Source: Globisporangium splendens
Lineage: Eukaryota > Oomycota > Peronosporomycetes > Pythiales > Pythiaceae
Reading direction: 5' to 3'
NCBI GenBank assembly: GCA_006386115.1
Contig: VFIW01000102.1
Coordinates: 62,001-126,000 of the forward strand
Length of the DNA stretch: 64,000 nt
Shown in pieces: positions 22,099 through 32,425 of the stretch. The position numbers and the translations under genes were made by a program. Each line of letters begins with the position of its first letter. Position 1 is the stretch's first letter. The notes under the pieces were generated by a model. It saw nothing but the letters and a program-made list of their open reading frames with translations. It did not search any database and was not told where the DNA came from.

Positions 22099-23987
22099 AC
22101 GCCACATTGGCGTTGATTGTAGAAGGATGCAGCATCAGGGGAGACTTTGGTGAACTGCTCAGCCTTCTACACACTCTGGACGAGCGAAACAGAAGGCAAG
22201 AGCGTCCACGGAGAGCTTCCTTCTTACAGGCGGCAGACAATCCCAACATATTCTTGAAAAAAGCTTGGTATCCATAGCCGAGTATCCAGGATTCTAATCC
22301 ATGGAAGAGAGGGGGCAGTTGCGAGTAGAAGCCTTGGATTTCCGTGGCGAGCTTAAAGCTGCGAAGATCTCCAACGAAGCTGGGGCACCAATCCAAAGTA
22401 GTGCTGGATCCGTTTGCAACTGGACATTAGCATGGGGAAACACTGCATCCTCCTTTGTTTCTTCACCTTCAAGAACGTGATAAGGCAGCACGCCAAGATA
22501 CCGGAACTTTTAATCAGACACTTCCAGCATTCCAGCAAGTGAGACCTCTGCGATGTTGAATATGGGTACACCGTGTACCGTGTGTTGGTTAATCAGAAAG
22601 AAGATCTCGGGATGAGACCACCTGGGAACTGTACTTCGACATGTTCGCGTCGCTGGCGAAGTGGATGCTGCCAATTGGATGCCGCAGATGCCACGTCGCC
22701 ATGGGGATTGGCTGAGCAGGGGTTCCACCACTTTCGTTCCAAGGCTCGCTTTCGAAAACGAGACTTTATGGAGAGATCTCGAGTGCCTCAATCTGATTCC
22801 AGTCCTAGTCCAGTGGCACTGTCCAGGGTGCCACAAAACAAAAACACAGATCAAAAGATCGCGCATTCAAGTGAGTAGTGCGTTTGAGCTGCAGTGAAGA
22901 GCGAGGCAGAGTGAGTGAGTGAGACGCTACCGACACGAGCACCTTTGGCTATCAAGCGTGCGCTGTTGTGTTCACCCAGCTCGACGAATCAGGACGCGTC
23001 AAACCTCGATGTCGATGTCAGTGAATCGCTGTAGTAGTCCCCACTGCGTGTGTTGATGAGTCGGAAATCGGGATCTCTCTATTGCACCGACGACTCAGAT
23101 TTCGTGCAAAGGTTCAACAAGGCGAGCAAAGAACGGCACCTAGAAAAACAGCAGCTGTGCTCATGAGGACAGAACCAGGTCACCCACCTCCAGCCGTTCA
23201 GCACAGTGACAGCCACAAGACAACGAGCAGCAGATAACGTGAAACACCCTGAAGTTAAGCTGTCTTTGCCCAGCACCATACCATTTCGAAGTCAATCTCC
23301 ATATCAAGAACTTAGGTCACGCTGGCCACTTGCACGGCAGTTGCCTGCAAGCACACCACAATGCAACCTGGATCATCATCGCAGAGCGTGGCGTGAACAA
23401 GGTTTAATTTGATGACGGATTAATGGAACGACGTTCAACCGCGTACGAACCAGCAAGGCGAGCGATCCAGTTTGCTCACTTTTCTGAGAACGCATTGGCG
23501 CCGTCCATCTTCGTTCAACTGACAGCTCCAACAAGATCGGTGCTGACTGGTTTCTGTGCTGACGTTCATGCTCTTAAATCAGTAACCCCCATCAACTGCC
23601 ATTTGACACGCTAATTGTTTCGACTGTACAGAGGTTTTTCAATGCAACCAAAATCACATTTTGTAATCAAGAGGTCATGCTCAGTGGAGACGAGACACCA
23701 AGTGTACTGAATTAGAAGCTTGCATCCGTTACACCCACTCAAAATCTGATTATGCCGTGCCATGTGGTGCTTTGGGAGGTAGATCCACTTTTGCATCTTC
23801 ACTGCGGTTGACTCAGTTCTGCGACTCGTGACGCAAACAGCAGCAGCACATTAGCACTAATCACTGGATCTCCTCGTCCGCATTTTCGGCGACGTCCGCT
23901 CCCTTTACGGCAATGATGGCACACCTGCAACCTCGTTTACAGAAATGACCCAGGCAGCCAGCCCTAAGACCAACCTGGGTTCTTCTT
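22099..23987. other. Intergenic, 1.9 kb, nothing recognised
   Basis: The region lies between the divergent carboxypeptidase copies B and C, so it holds both promoters. Only short frames without family resemblance are present. Confidence 0.5.
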
Positions 23988-24003
23988 GATCATTTCTCAA
24001 CTC
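23988..24003 (+). promoter_or_regulatory. Initiator-like element, copy C
   Basis: GATCATTTCTCAACTC keeps the TCATTYYNCA core of the oomycete promoter but not the full TTT end. It lies about 33 bases before the ATG. Confidence 0.6.
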
Positions 24004-24035
24004 GCCGGATCCGAGCCAGCTACCGAACCGCAACC

Positions 24036-25435
24036 ATGAAGGTCTTCTCGTCGCTCGCGTTCCTCGCGGCTTGTGTCGCTGCGCAGGGTGTCGTAGCCCA
24101 GGAGGCTGTCAAGCAACTGTACCACGTGACGGTGCCCAAAGCCGTCTTGGATGTAGCCATCGCGTCGTTCGGCGACGAGCTCGACATCTGGGATGTCAAG
24201 GCTGTCGACGGCGGCAAGCTCCAAGCCGACATTTACGCGACCGAAGCTTCCATCAACAAGTTCAACGGCAGCAAGTCCCGTGTCTCGCTCCTTACCACCG
24301 CGGCCACCACGACGGCATCGGTCGTCACGATTGAGCGCGACCCGGTGAACACGGCGGCGCACATCCAGGAAGAAGCCTCAACGCTCGCGACGTGCACAAC
24401 TGCAACTCGCCGCCATTTGCAGGCGATCAGCGCAACCAACTACGTGGACAATGCGTTCTTCGACTGCTGGCGTACGGCGGATGAGGTCTACGCGTTCCTA
24501 GACACGCTGGTGAAGGAAAACCCAACCACGTTCTCCAAGATCGCGTCCGTCTCGACGAGTTACGAAGGCCGCGCGATCCCAGCGTACAAGTTGACTACTG
24601 GCGGCTCGGGCAAGAAGGCGATCTACGTGCAGGGTCTCATCCACGCGCGCGAGTGGCACGCCGGCAGCACGACGTTCTACACCATCGCTGCGCTCCTCGA
24701 CGGTCTCCGCAACAACGACAGCACGATCGCTCCGGTAAGTAGTAGTATCTTCGCGACTGTAGCGTGGATCACCATATCACTAACTAGACTCCGTGCTGTG
24801 CTCCATAGCTCGTGAACCAGTACGACTGGTACTTTGTGCCGATCGTCAACATCGACGGCTTCCGCTACACATTCAACGGCAACCGCCTCTGGCGCAAGAA
24901 CCGCCGAAAAGTCTCGGGCTCGACCTACGGCGTGGATCTCAACCGCAACTTTGGTCCCCAGGCGTACTTTGGCAAGGCTGGTGACGGTCCCGCGGCTGAG
25001 ACGTACCCAGGAACGGCACCATTGAGCGAGCCTGAGACCGCGGGGATCTACAAGTTCCTCAAGACGTTGCCACTCGCTGGTGCCTTGGACGTGCACGCGT
25101 ACTCGAACCTCGTGCTGCGTCCGTTCGGCAATCAGGCTGCTCAGGCTCCTGCTCCGTACGGCGCCAAGCTCAAGACTCTGGGCGACAACGTCAAGGCAGC
25201 CATCGAAGTGGGCAACACGTACCGGTACACGAGCCAGACTGCGGCGCAGTTGTACTTGGCCTACGGCTCGTTCATGGACTCGATCTTCCTGGAGTTTAAC
25301 AAGACCGCGACGCTCAGTTTCGAGATGGAGGGCAACGACTTCGTGGTCGACAAGAGCGTGATCCGCCCCGGCGGCAAGCACGTGTTCCAGGGCATCGTGC
25401 AGTTCGCCAAGGAGTTGCCAGCGTATTACAGCTAA
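24036..25435 (+). CDS. Secreted zinc carboxypeptidase, M14 family (copy C)
   Basis: Two exons, 24036-24734 and 24809-25435, with a 74-base GT-AG phase-0 intron; 441 residues, the same as copy B. Signal peptide MKVFSSLAFLAACVAAQGVVA, activation peptide (QLYHVTVPKAV), catalytic motifs HAREW, DLNRNFG, DVHAYS, FEMEGNDF; Phe at the Tyr248 position (MDSIF). It is on the opposite strand to copies A and B, so one duplication was inverted. Its intron matches the second intron of copy B. The block 24882-25014 is identical to A and B except one base, pointing to recent gene conversion. Sequence motifs make the family certain; the substrate is unknown. Confidence 0.92.
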
Positions 25436-25487
25436 GCTAGCAGCTGAGAACTACTACTTAATCAATTTTGAGTTTGTTTGCCTTGTT

Positions 25488-25700
25488 TCATGTGGTGGCG
25501 TTGCGGAACCAGTCGATGACCGATGTGAAGTCCATGCCCGAATGCTCGAGGTTGTACGTGAGGCTGTAGGTGACCCAGACGAAGAGCTTGGCCTGGATTA
25601 CCTCGATGTGGGTCTCGAGCACGAACGCCAGTTGGTATAACGCCGAGACGCGCAGCTTCCAGTGCAGTAGGTGTCCAGAGCGCGCACGCGAGCCACTGAG
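25488..25700 (-). pseudogene. C-terminal relic of an unidentified family (copy 1)
   Basis: On the minus strand about 60 codons read LLHWKLRVSALYQ, then AFVLETHIEVIQAKL and end DWFRNATT and stop. Upstream the frame breaks up (stops and shifts by 25867). A similar stretch exists at 29099-29200. I do not recognise the family. The hydrophobic, helical look suggests the tail of a larger protein. Confidence 0.5.
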
Positions 25701-26227
25701 TACGCGTCGCAGTGGCTGACCTGGGTCGCATCCCAGAGCGTCCAGAGCCGCTCGATCCACGACGCTAGTGACGAAGGTCCGGGATGGCGGTCGCTATTGC
25801 CAATGGTCTCAGCACTTGCGACTTGCATTTTCATTCTATGAGGTGAGTGTGAGTCCTCTTTGCGCATAAAGCAGCCTAGGTTGGCAGCTCGAGGCTACGT
25901 GATTCTGGGGCTATTCTGGGACCAGCTCAGCTTCAATGACGATGGAAATAGCGAGGATGAGGCGTGTCTGATGGAGTGCACTTGCGCTTTTGGGATAATG
26001 CCGAGGATGTGAACTTGGCCAAGTCTTTGGTTGCATTTGACACCCTTTCAAGTCTGGGGATGTTGGCCATATCAATGGTTTAGAGAGGGAGTTAAATCTT
26101 GTAGTCGCCATGGTGCACAAAATCGTGAGTAAACCACACTGTAAATACTCTTCAAAGTACGATATCGGATTTCATAGGTTTATTGCATTTTCAACACCCA
26201 AGGGAAACAACAAAACACTCGAGCAAA
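25701..26227. other. Intergenic, nothing beyond possible relic
   Basis: About 0.5 kb with no supported gene. The first part may still belong to the relic that ends at 25488. TTGCATTTTCAACACCC at 26184-26200, shortly before the next ATG, looks initiator-like. Confidence 0.4.
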
Positions 26228-27874
26228 ATGGCGCCGTCGCACCGACGCAGCTGGTGGAAATGCGCGAACGGCGCGGCCTGCGCTGCGCCATTGGCGCCTA
26301 CTCCGTCACTCGAGACGGACGCACCGCCGTCGCTGCTGCTGCTGAAGGAGCTTCCTGCGACGCCGACGACGCCGCTCGCGTTCTTCTGGTACGTGAGCAT
26401 TCATTGCCCACATGACGCTCTCCCCTAATATGACGATATGTATGTGACTGTAGCGCGACGTGTTCGCTGCGCATGGCGCTCTGCGAGTGCTGCGACCTTC
26501 TCGTGGACGCTGAGAAGGCTGTGGACGGCGTGCTGCTGTGCACGCGCTGCGGGTTCCTCACGGTCGTGGACCCCACGCTGCGCAGTTTGGTGCAGACGCC
26601 GCCATGCAATCGATCCATTCTGGTTCGTCCTCCGTATGCACTTCGTCCACCTGCGATGGACACACCTCAGTAACAAGGGTATGCTGTTATATGCTCTGTA
26701 GAAGCGCATGCCTGTGGCGATTGCGGAGCTCGTGACGCTGCGGCAGCAGCTCGTGCGCTCGAATGAGCAGCTCCATCAACTGCGCGCGCAACAACAGGAT
26801 TCAGAGCCAACGCATGGAGTCCACTCGCAGCCAGTACCGCCAGTGTTGCCACAAAAGCGGAGACGACATGATATACCGGAAGACACCAGCGAGCCTGGCA
26901 GCCTACCATTCAGTCCACCGTTGTCCTACTCTGTATCAGGCGACCTTGCTAACATCAGTGTGCTTGAGAACGAGACGAAAGCTCTGGAGCGCAAGCTGCG
27001 CCACGTGATGCGGCAATGGGAGTCTGTTGTAGGCGGACAGACAGCGACGACGACAGTAATGGACGAGGCACCAACGTCGCCACTCTCACACCTTCAGCAG
27101 TCGTTCTCGACCACACATCTCAACGTACGTCTGTGTATGGGTAAACGGAAAGCTGTAGAGGTACTTAGCAACTAAAAACTGTCTTCGCGTGACTTGTAGA
27201 TCCTCAAGAGCATGTACGAGAAGAACCCCGACATGACGGAGGAGCTCAGTGACCTCGCGCACCAGATCGAGCAGTTCCTGCTGCACCAGTCGACGCTCGT
27301 CAAGATGAAGTACGATCTACTCACGGCCGTGCAGACGAGTCGCGAGATCGAACAGCTGGACGCGCCAGAGTTTCAGTCCCAGACGGCTCCGAACGTGGCG
27401 AAGCTGATCATCAACTCGGCAAAGGAGCAGCTTCAGCATCTCTACCAAGCGTTCCAGACGCAATCACGGCCCTACTTGAAGCTCATCGGATGCGCCAACA
27501 AGCACCTCTTTGCGCTCTACAACGCAGCCCAGAGCTTGCAAAAGATGCGGCAAAGTACCTCGAGTCTTAATGATCGCAACGACGACGTCGTCCTGGGTAT
27601 CATACGTGAGCATGCACTTGGAGGTCGTCGACGATACGGCGTGCGTCAGGCGCGCGCCGGCATTTCTTCTGCTACCACCATGCGAAGCGATTCCAAGGCA
27701 GTCTCTGTCCATGACGAGGTCTCGCGAGTGCAGCAGACGATCGAGCTTGGGAACCGCATGACGGAGATCGCAAAGAAAGTCGAGTTGTGGCGCTCGCTGA
27801 GCGCTACGATCGCCTCCACGTGTGTGCTCAGTCTCCTGGAGCTCTCGAGCACCAACGCAGAGCCATTAGTTTAA
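26228..27874 (+). CDS. Zinc-ribbon and coiled-coil protein, function unknown
   Basis: Proposed exons 26228-26388, 26454-26622, 26702-27124, 27200-27874 (475 residues); all junctions are GT-AG and phases agree. After a short N-terminus comes a Cys-rich segment: CATC, then CECCDLL and LLCTRCGFLT, whose CxxC-loop-CxxCGF spacing resembles the N-terminal zinc ribbon of RPB9/TFIIS-type proteins. The rest is predicted helical: a segment from ELVTLRQQLVRSNEQ, another at LENETKALERKLRHVMRQWES, and exon 4 with long amphipathic helices. No enzyme motif is visible. The start is uncertain because the first exon is poorly constrained; an ATG at 26473 inside exon 2 would keep only part of the ribbon. A further intron in the last exon near 27600-27650 is possible. 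It converges on UreF with 93 bases between stops. Confidence 0.6.
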
Positions 27875-27967
27875 TGAGCGCTAGGGAACTTGGCGTAATT
27901 ACACAACACAAACATGGAATGGATTTGCACCGAGTTAGCGGTCCGTCGAGGCATCTCTTTCTAAGCC

Positions 27968-28801
27968 TCAGCTATTGAAGATTCGCGTATAGAGCTGGTC
28001 GTGCATGGCTTGAATGAGGTCGAGTACGGGTGCCGACGAGTACGCGTCCTCGATGGGACGGTTCTTCTTGGTCTGGAACACTTTTTCCATCAACTCGCTC
28101 ATCTCAAACTGCAAGCGCGAGGCTTCAAAGGGTCCGATGAGGTTCAGACGCGTCGCGGCACTCAGCACGTCGCGGATCACGAAGAACAGATACATGCGCT
28201 GGCACGTGGCGACATCGACACCCAGCAGCGCGCACACGAGCGCAAACACGACCGCGTGGTGGATGCCCGGGTGCTTCTGGCGCTTGGACTCCTTCCGGAT
28301 CGTCACGAGCACCTGGAAGCGGTCGCCGTGCATGCTGTGGTAGCTCGAGATCGCGAGTCGCAGCATCGCGGCGCCCTGCGCGAACGATGCCTTCTTGGCC
28401 ACGTGGTTGGAGAACAGCGCCGTCGCGTGCGCATTGATATCAAGGAATGCAGCCACGACGCGACTTTCGTCCACTGTCGCGTCATTGAGACTGAGGTCAC
28501 TGCTACTGGCATTGTTACCGCCGTCCCCAGTGACTGCAGCATGCATCGAGTACACGATCGGCAGGGCGAAGTTGGCGGTCTGGTGCAGCGTCGAGCGCAG
28601 GAACTGGTGCAACGGGGACGCGGCTGACGACGACGCAGCCTTCGTGACGATGCGCTCCTGCACGGCGGCCTCGAGCCCCACGGAGTGTGCGAAGCCGCCC
28701 GTCGGGTAGAGCGAGTCCACCATCTGCCAGATGACCCAGTCGCTCGCACGGGGACCCATTGGGTGTGCGGCAGCAGCAGCGGAGGTGGTCTGCTGGCTCA
28801 T
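27968..28801 (-). CDS. ureF: Urease accessory protein UreF
   Basis: 277 residues from the ATG at 28801; the frame opens further upstream but only from a GTG and lacks family similarity. The N-terminal motif WQMVDSLYPTGGFAHS followed by GLEAA is diagnostic for UreF. The remainder (HQFLRSTLHQTANFALPIV; HPGIHHAVVFALVCALLGV) is helical and fits the all-alpha fold. UreF joins UreD/UreH and UreG on apo-urease and helps load nickel into the active site, so the organism probably has an active cytosolic urease. No intron. Initiator-like sequence TCTCATTCCCCCCAAG lies just upstream of the ATG on the minus strand. The other urease genes are not in the window, as is usual in eukaryotes. Confidence 0.9.
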   Translation of the reverse strand: MSQQTTSAAAAAHPMGPRASDWVIWQMVDSLYPTGGFAHSVGLEAAVQERIVTKAASSSAASPLHQFLRSTLHQTANFALPIVYSMHAAVTGDGGNNASSSDLSLNDATVDESRVVAAFLDINAHATALFSNHVAKKASFAQGAAMLRLAISSYHSMHGDRFQVLVTIRKESKRQKHPGIHHAVVFALVCALLGVDVATCQRMYLFFVIRDVLSAATRLNLIGPFEASRLQFEMSELMEKVFQTKKNRPIEDAYSSAPVLDLIQAMHDQLYTRIFNS

Positions 28802-29098
28802 GATGCTTGGGGGGAATGAGACCGTGAATGCGCATGAAGAACAAATGGGAGTGATGGTTAGAGTCGTCCCGTTTTTAAAAAGTGTGGTTCCGCAAACAAT
28901 GCTAACGTAAATACGGTGTTCGTTGTACTTGCGTGACAAAGGAGTGCAGTTGTTTACGGTGTTGAGTGGTTCATCCACACGAACTTGAAGCTCAAGTCGA
29001 CACCAGCAATGCTTCAGAAACTGGGAACTGACAACATTGGCGAAAAGTCAACAAGCGACGCACTGTTGTGTGGCAATAGGAAGAAAAGACAACACGTG

Positions 29099-29200
29099 AT
29101 CCACGCGACAAACTTGGACTGGATGCGCTCTGCCTGGGTCTCAAGCACGAACGCAAGCTGGTAGAACGCTGGCAATTGAAGTTCCACTTGAGTAGCACGG
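29099..29200 (-). pseudogene. C-terminal relic of an unidentified family (copy 2)
   Basis: Minus strand: LLKWNFNC, then, after a one-base shift, FYQLAFVLETQAERIQSKF and VAWI. This matches copy 1 at 25488-25700 in sequence and spacing, but the frameshift and lack of a continuing frame make it a pseudogene. The two relics flank the zinc-ribbon and UreF genes. Confidence 0.5.
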
Positions 29201-29576
29201 CAAAGTCAGCCAACGACAAAATCTCCAGTCGTACCAGCAGCAGTGTGTTGTCCACGTTTGAGGCCAACTTGGTGTTGTCCATGGCCCTGGTGCCAGGCAG
29301 TACGCTGCGTTTGGGGGTTCATCGACAGCTCTCCGATTGGCGGCATCTCGCCTCATCCACTTGTAAAAGCATGTGTGTTGGTCCCAATATTCATTCGATC
29401 GATGACCCTGCAAAATCCCTGATCGTCTCTGTAGCGTCACTAGCCTCACACTGCTGCTGCACTCATTCTTTGGCGGACTCCGTTCAAACGTAATTGCCAA
29501 CAAATGAAACGATACCGAGGCTGTTTGAATACTCTATTCATTCTATATGCAAAGTGGTCCATTCGACACGCATGAC

Positions 29577-30540
29577 CTATCTCTGTCTATCAAATGGTGA
29601 TGAAGGATTCGCCGGCTCGCTCTCGTCCTTGCTGCCCACAATGAACTTGACGCGGTAGATCTCGCCACCTTGGTCACGCACAAACTTCTCACGGTCCGTC
29701 GGGATCCCAAATGGATTCGCGTGCAACGCGTCAAAGTCAAACCGCTGCGACTGCTCAAACACTTCCACCATGTACTCAAAGAGCTCGGCGACGTCGGTCT
29801 GCACGTAGATCGGCGTGCCGTCATGCAGGAGATCGGCGAGCTCGTTGACAAACTCACCCGTGACCAATCGGCGCTTCAAGTGGCGCTTCTTCATCCACGG
29901 GTCCGGGTGGAAGATCGAGACGCTCTCAATGGGCTGCGGCAGCGACGGGATCAGCAGCTTTTGCTGAAAGTTCATGTTCGCGTGCAGAAATGCGAGATTC
30001 CGGATCCCGCGACGCGTAGCTTCATCGATCGCGTCGAGGATCACATTCTGGCGGATCTCGACGCCCACGTAGTTCATCTTCGTTGCGTTTGCCTGCGCGA
30101 CTTGCATCAAGTACTTGCCTCGTGCGCACCTAAGCATTCCACAAAACGAAGAGCGCAAACGTTAATCATCACCCATACACTGTAGGATCAACAAGCGCTA
30201 CAGCGCACCCAATATCCAAGTGGATCGGCAGACTCGCATCTGCAAACGTCGTGTGCCAATCGGGCAGCACGATCGGTTCGCGGTACTGCATCGCGAGCGG
30301 GTTCACATGCTGTCGGAATCGTCGCGAGCCATGGCCTCCAGCGGCGTCATCACTGCTGCTGCTGTAGCTGGCGCTCTGGCTGAGCGTGCGTCCACTGACG
30401 AGCACGCAGCGGAAGCGCGTCGCCCATTGCGCTGCGCATTGGCGCCGCAGCACCGCCGTCATTGTCGTCATTGTCGTCATTGTCGCCATTCGCTTGTCAA
30501 AAATGTGGACAGAGCAAGTCTGAGGAGCTGCACTCTTCAT
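29577..30540 (-). CDS. trmB: Bacterial-type tRNA (guanine-N7)-methyltransferase
   Basis: Two exons: 30209-30540 and 29577-30129 with a 79-base intron whose splice rebuilds DIGCARGKYL, the SAM-binding loop; 294 residues. Motifs: VGVEIRQNV after the second strand, FHPDPWMKKRHLKRRLV (catalytic and tRNA-binding loop) and TDVAELFEYM. The PDPWxKKRHxKRR form is the bacterial TrmB version; the cytosolic eukaryotic Trm8/METTL1 has a PDPHFK form. The N-terminus from the first or second ATG (MATMTTMTTM, then Arg/Ser/Thr-rich and no acidic residue for about 40 positions) looks like a mitochondrial presequence. So it probably makes m7G46 in organellar tRNA. The start is ambiguous between 30540 and 30489. 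It is divergent from the cis-prenyltransferase with 250 bases between the ATGs. Confidence 0.88.
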
Positions 30541-30790
30541 GACTCTAAATACCAGACCGTCTTGTAATCAGGTTTTGTCAAATGATCCTCTTTTCGCCCA
30601 ATCGTTGCTGAAAACTGAAGCAACTCCCTTCGCACCATTGGTTTAAAATTTGTAGTGAGCATGCTGATTGGCTGGAATGAGTGTGCGGTCGAACATCTCG
30701 CGCCAGTGACACGTCATGCACCATGATCATCGTGAAAAGCCAGTGATCACCAGGGCATAAAGCGCATTATCGCGAGAGCAAGAGAGACGC

Positions 30791-32165
30791 ATGGACGAGA
30801 ACAGCAGCGGCGTGCTGACGGGCTTCCGCGAGGCGTACGGCCGCGAGACGCTGTCGCGTCTGGAGCTGGACCTCGCGATGCCCGGCTGGACGCAGTCGCT
30901 GCATAATGGCTTCGAGATCTGGTGGCTCGCGGGAATGCCCATCATGCTCGTGTTCGTGCTCACGCTGCTCAGCATGTCGGTCGTCTCGGGCGTCAACGGG
31001 CTCGAGAAGAAGATCAAGTGGGAGTTCGAGTTACCCGTACCGGCGTTCGCGTGGCGACTCGCCGCGCGACTCTGTGGACCCGGTGCGATCTCGACCAAAC
31101 AGCGCACCACTGCAGCGAGGAAGAGCACCAATGCCATGGAGAACCTCAAGGTACTCTTGTTCTAATTTTTACATGTGCGAATGAGACTGAGCATGGTTGT
31201 GGACGTTATTGTGGCTAGATTCCGCGTCATATTGCAGTGATTATGGATGGCAATCGCCGCTATGGGAAATCAAAGTACGGTGCGGGTGTGCGCGGCCACT
31301 CGGATGGAAGCAAGACGCTCGTGGCTTTTACGGATTGGTGCATCGAAGCCGGCATCCAAGCGCTCACTGCGTTCGCGTTTTCTACAGGTCGGTTGTTGTT
31401 TCTTGTTGGCCGCAATAGGAATTGGCGTCATAATGGCATTCTAACACGAGCCGCTTTGTGTGTTCGTATGCGATTAGAAAACTGGAACCGCGATCAGACT
31501 GAAGTGGACGCCTTGATGGGTCTGTTCAACCAGTTTATGCATCAAATTGTGCCCGAAGCGATCAAGCGCGATATCCAAGTGCGCGTGTTGGTGTCCGATG
31601 GCCGTAAATTCCCGGCCTACATCGTCGAAGTCATTGAAGAAATTGAAACCAAGACAAAGGACTGCCGCGCGTTTAACCTCAACATCTGCGTCAGGTACTT
31701 GTGATGCACACGCAAAAGTTGTGGTCTCGCCGCTTGGTTTACTTAACGCTTGTTTGTTTGTTTGGCACCTGTAGTTACGGCGCTCGCGACGAGATTGTTG
31801 GTGCCTGCAAGAAGATCGCGTCCGAAGTTGTGCGCGGCGACACGTCCATCGACGACATTGACGAACAGCTACTGAGTCAGCGGATGCTCACAGTGTACGT
31901 CTTGTTCTTGCGTTTCGTGTATTTTTCTCCGCTAATCGCTTACTCACATGACTGATCTTGATGCACGTTTTGCTTCAGTGGTCTGCCGGATCCCGACATC
32001 TTGCTGCGCACGTCGGGCGAAGTGCGCATCAGCAACTTTCTGCTGTTCCAGATCGCGTACTCGGAGCTCGTCTTCGTGGACAAGATGTGGCCCGAGATGA
32101 CGCAGAGCGACCTCCACGACGTCATCCTCGAGTTCAACCGCCGCAAGCGCCGCTTTGGCAAATAG
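30791..32165 (+). CDS. DHDDS: cis-Prenyltransferase (dehydrodolichyl diphosphate synthase)
   Basis: Five exons: 30791-31150, 31219-31387, 31478-31694, 31775-31894, 31979-32165 (350 residues, sum in frame). Exon 1 encodes an N-terminal extension with one membrane helix (LAGMPIMLVFVLTLLSMSVV), which would hold it at the ER. From exon 2 the cis-prenyltransferase signature appears: IPRHIAVIMDGNRRY (catalytic Asp), GHSDGSKTLVAFTDWC, FAFSTENWNRDQTEV, then LNICVSYGARDEI, and GLPDPDILLRTSGEVRISNFL near the end. It should extend farnesyl diphosphate with isopentenyl diphosphate to the polyprenyl chain of dolichol, used for N-glycosylation. The sequence ends RRFGK, so whether it needs an NgBR/Nus1 partner cannot be told. 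The motif set leaves little doubt on family. Confidence 0.92.
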
Positions 32166-32425
32166 ACAAAGCAGCAGTAAGCGCCATGAGGTCAGGAAAG
32201 GAAAGCGTAGAGCTTCAGCAGCAGCTGCATTGAGAAAGGCAACTTTTTCCAATACACGTGACATACATTCCCATGTTCGGTTTTCCCCTCCAAAAGCAAT
32301 ATCACACATCCTAGTTTAAGGTGGTAAAGGTTCTCGCACCTATTCTCACGATGAAACTAGGTCTGAGACTGGGATCGTTCCCGCGCGAGGACGTCCGCTC
32401 TCATTAGCCTACACAGTGCGACAGT

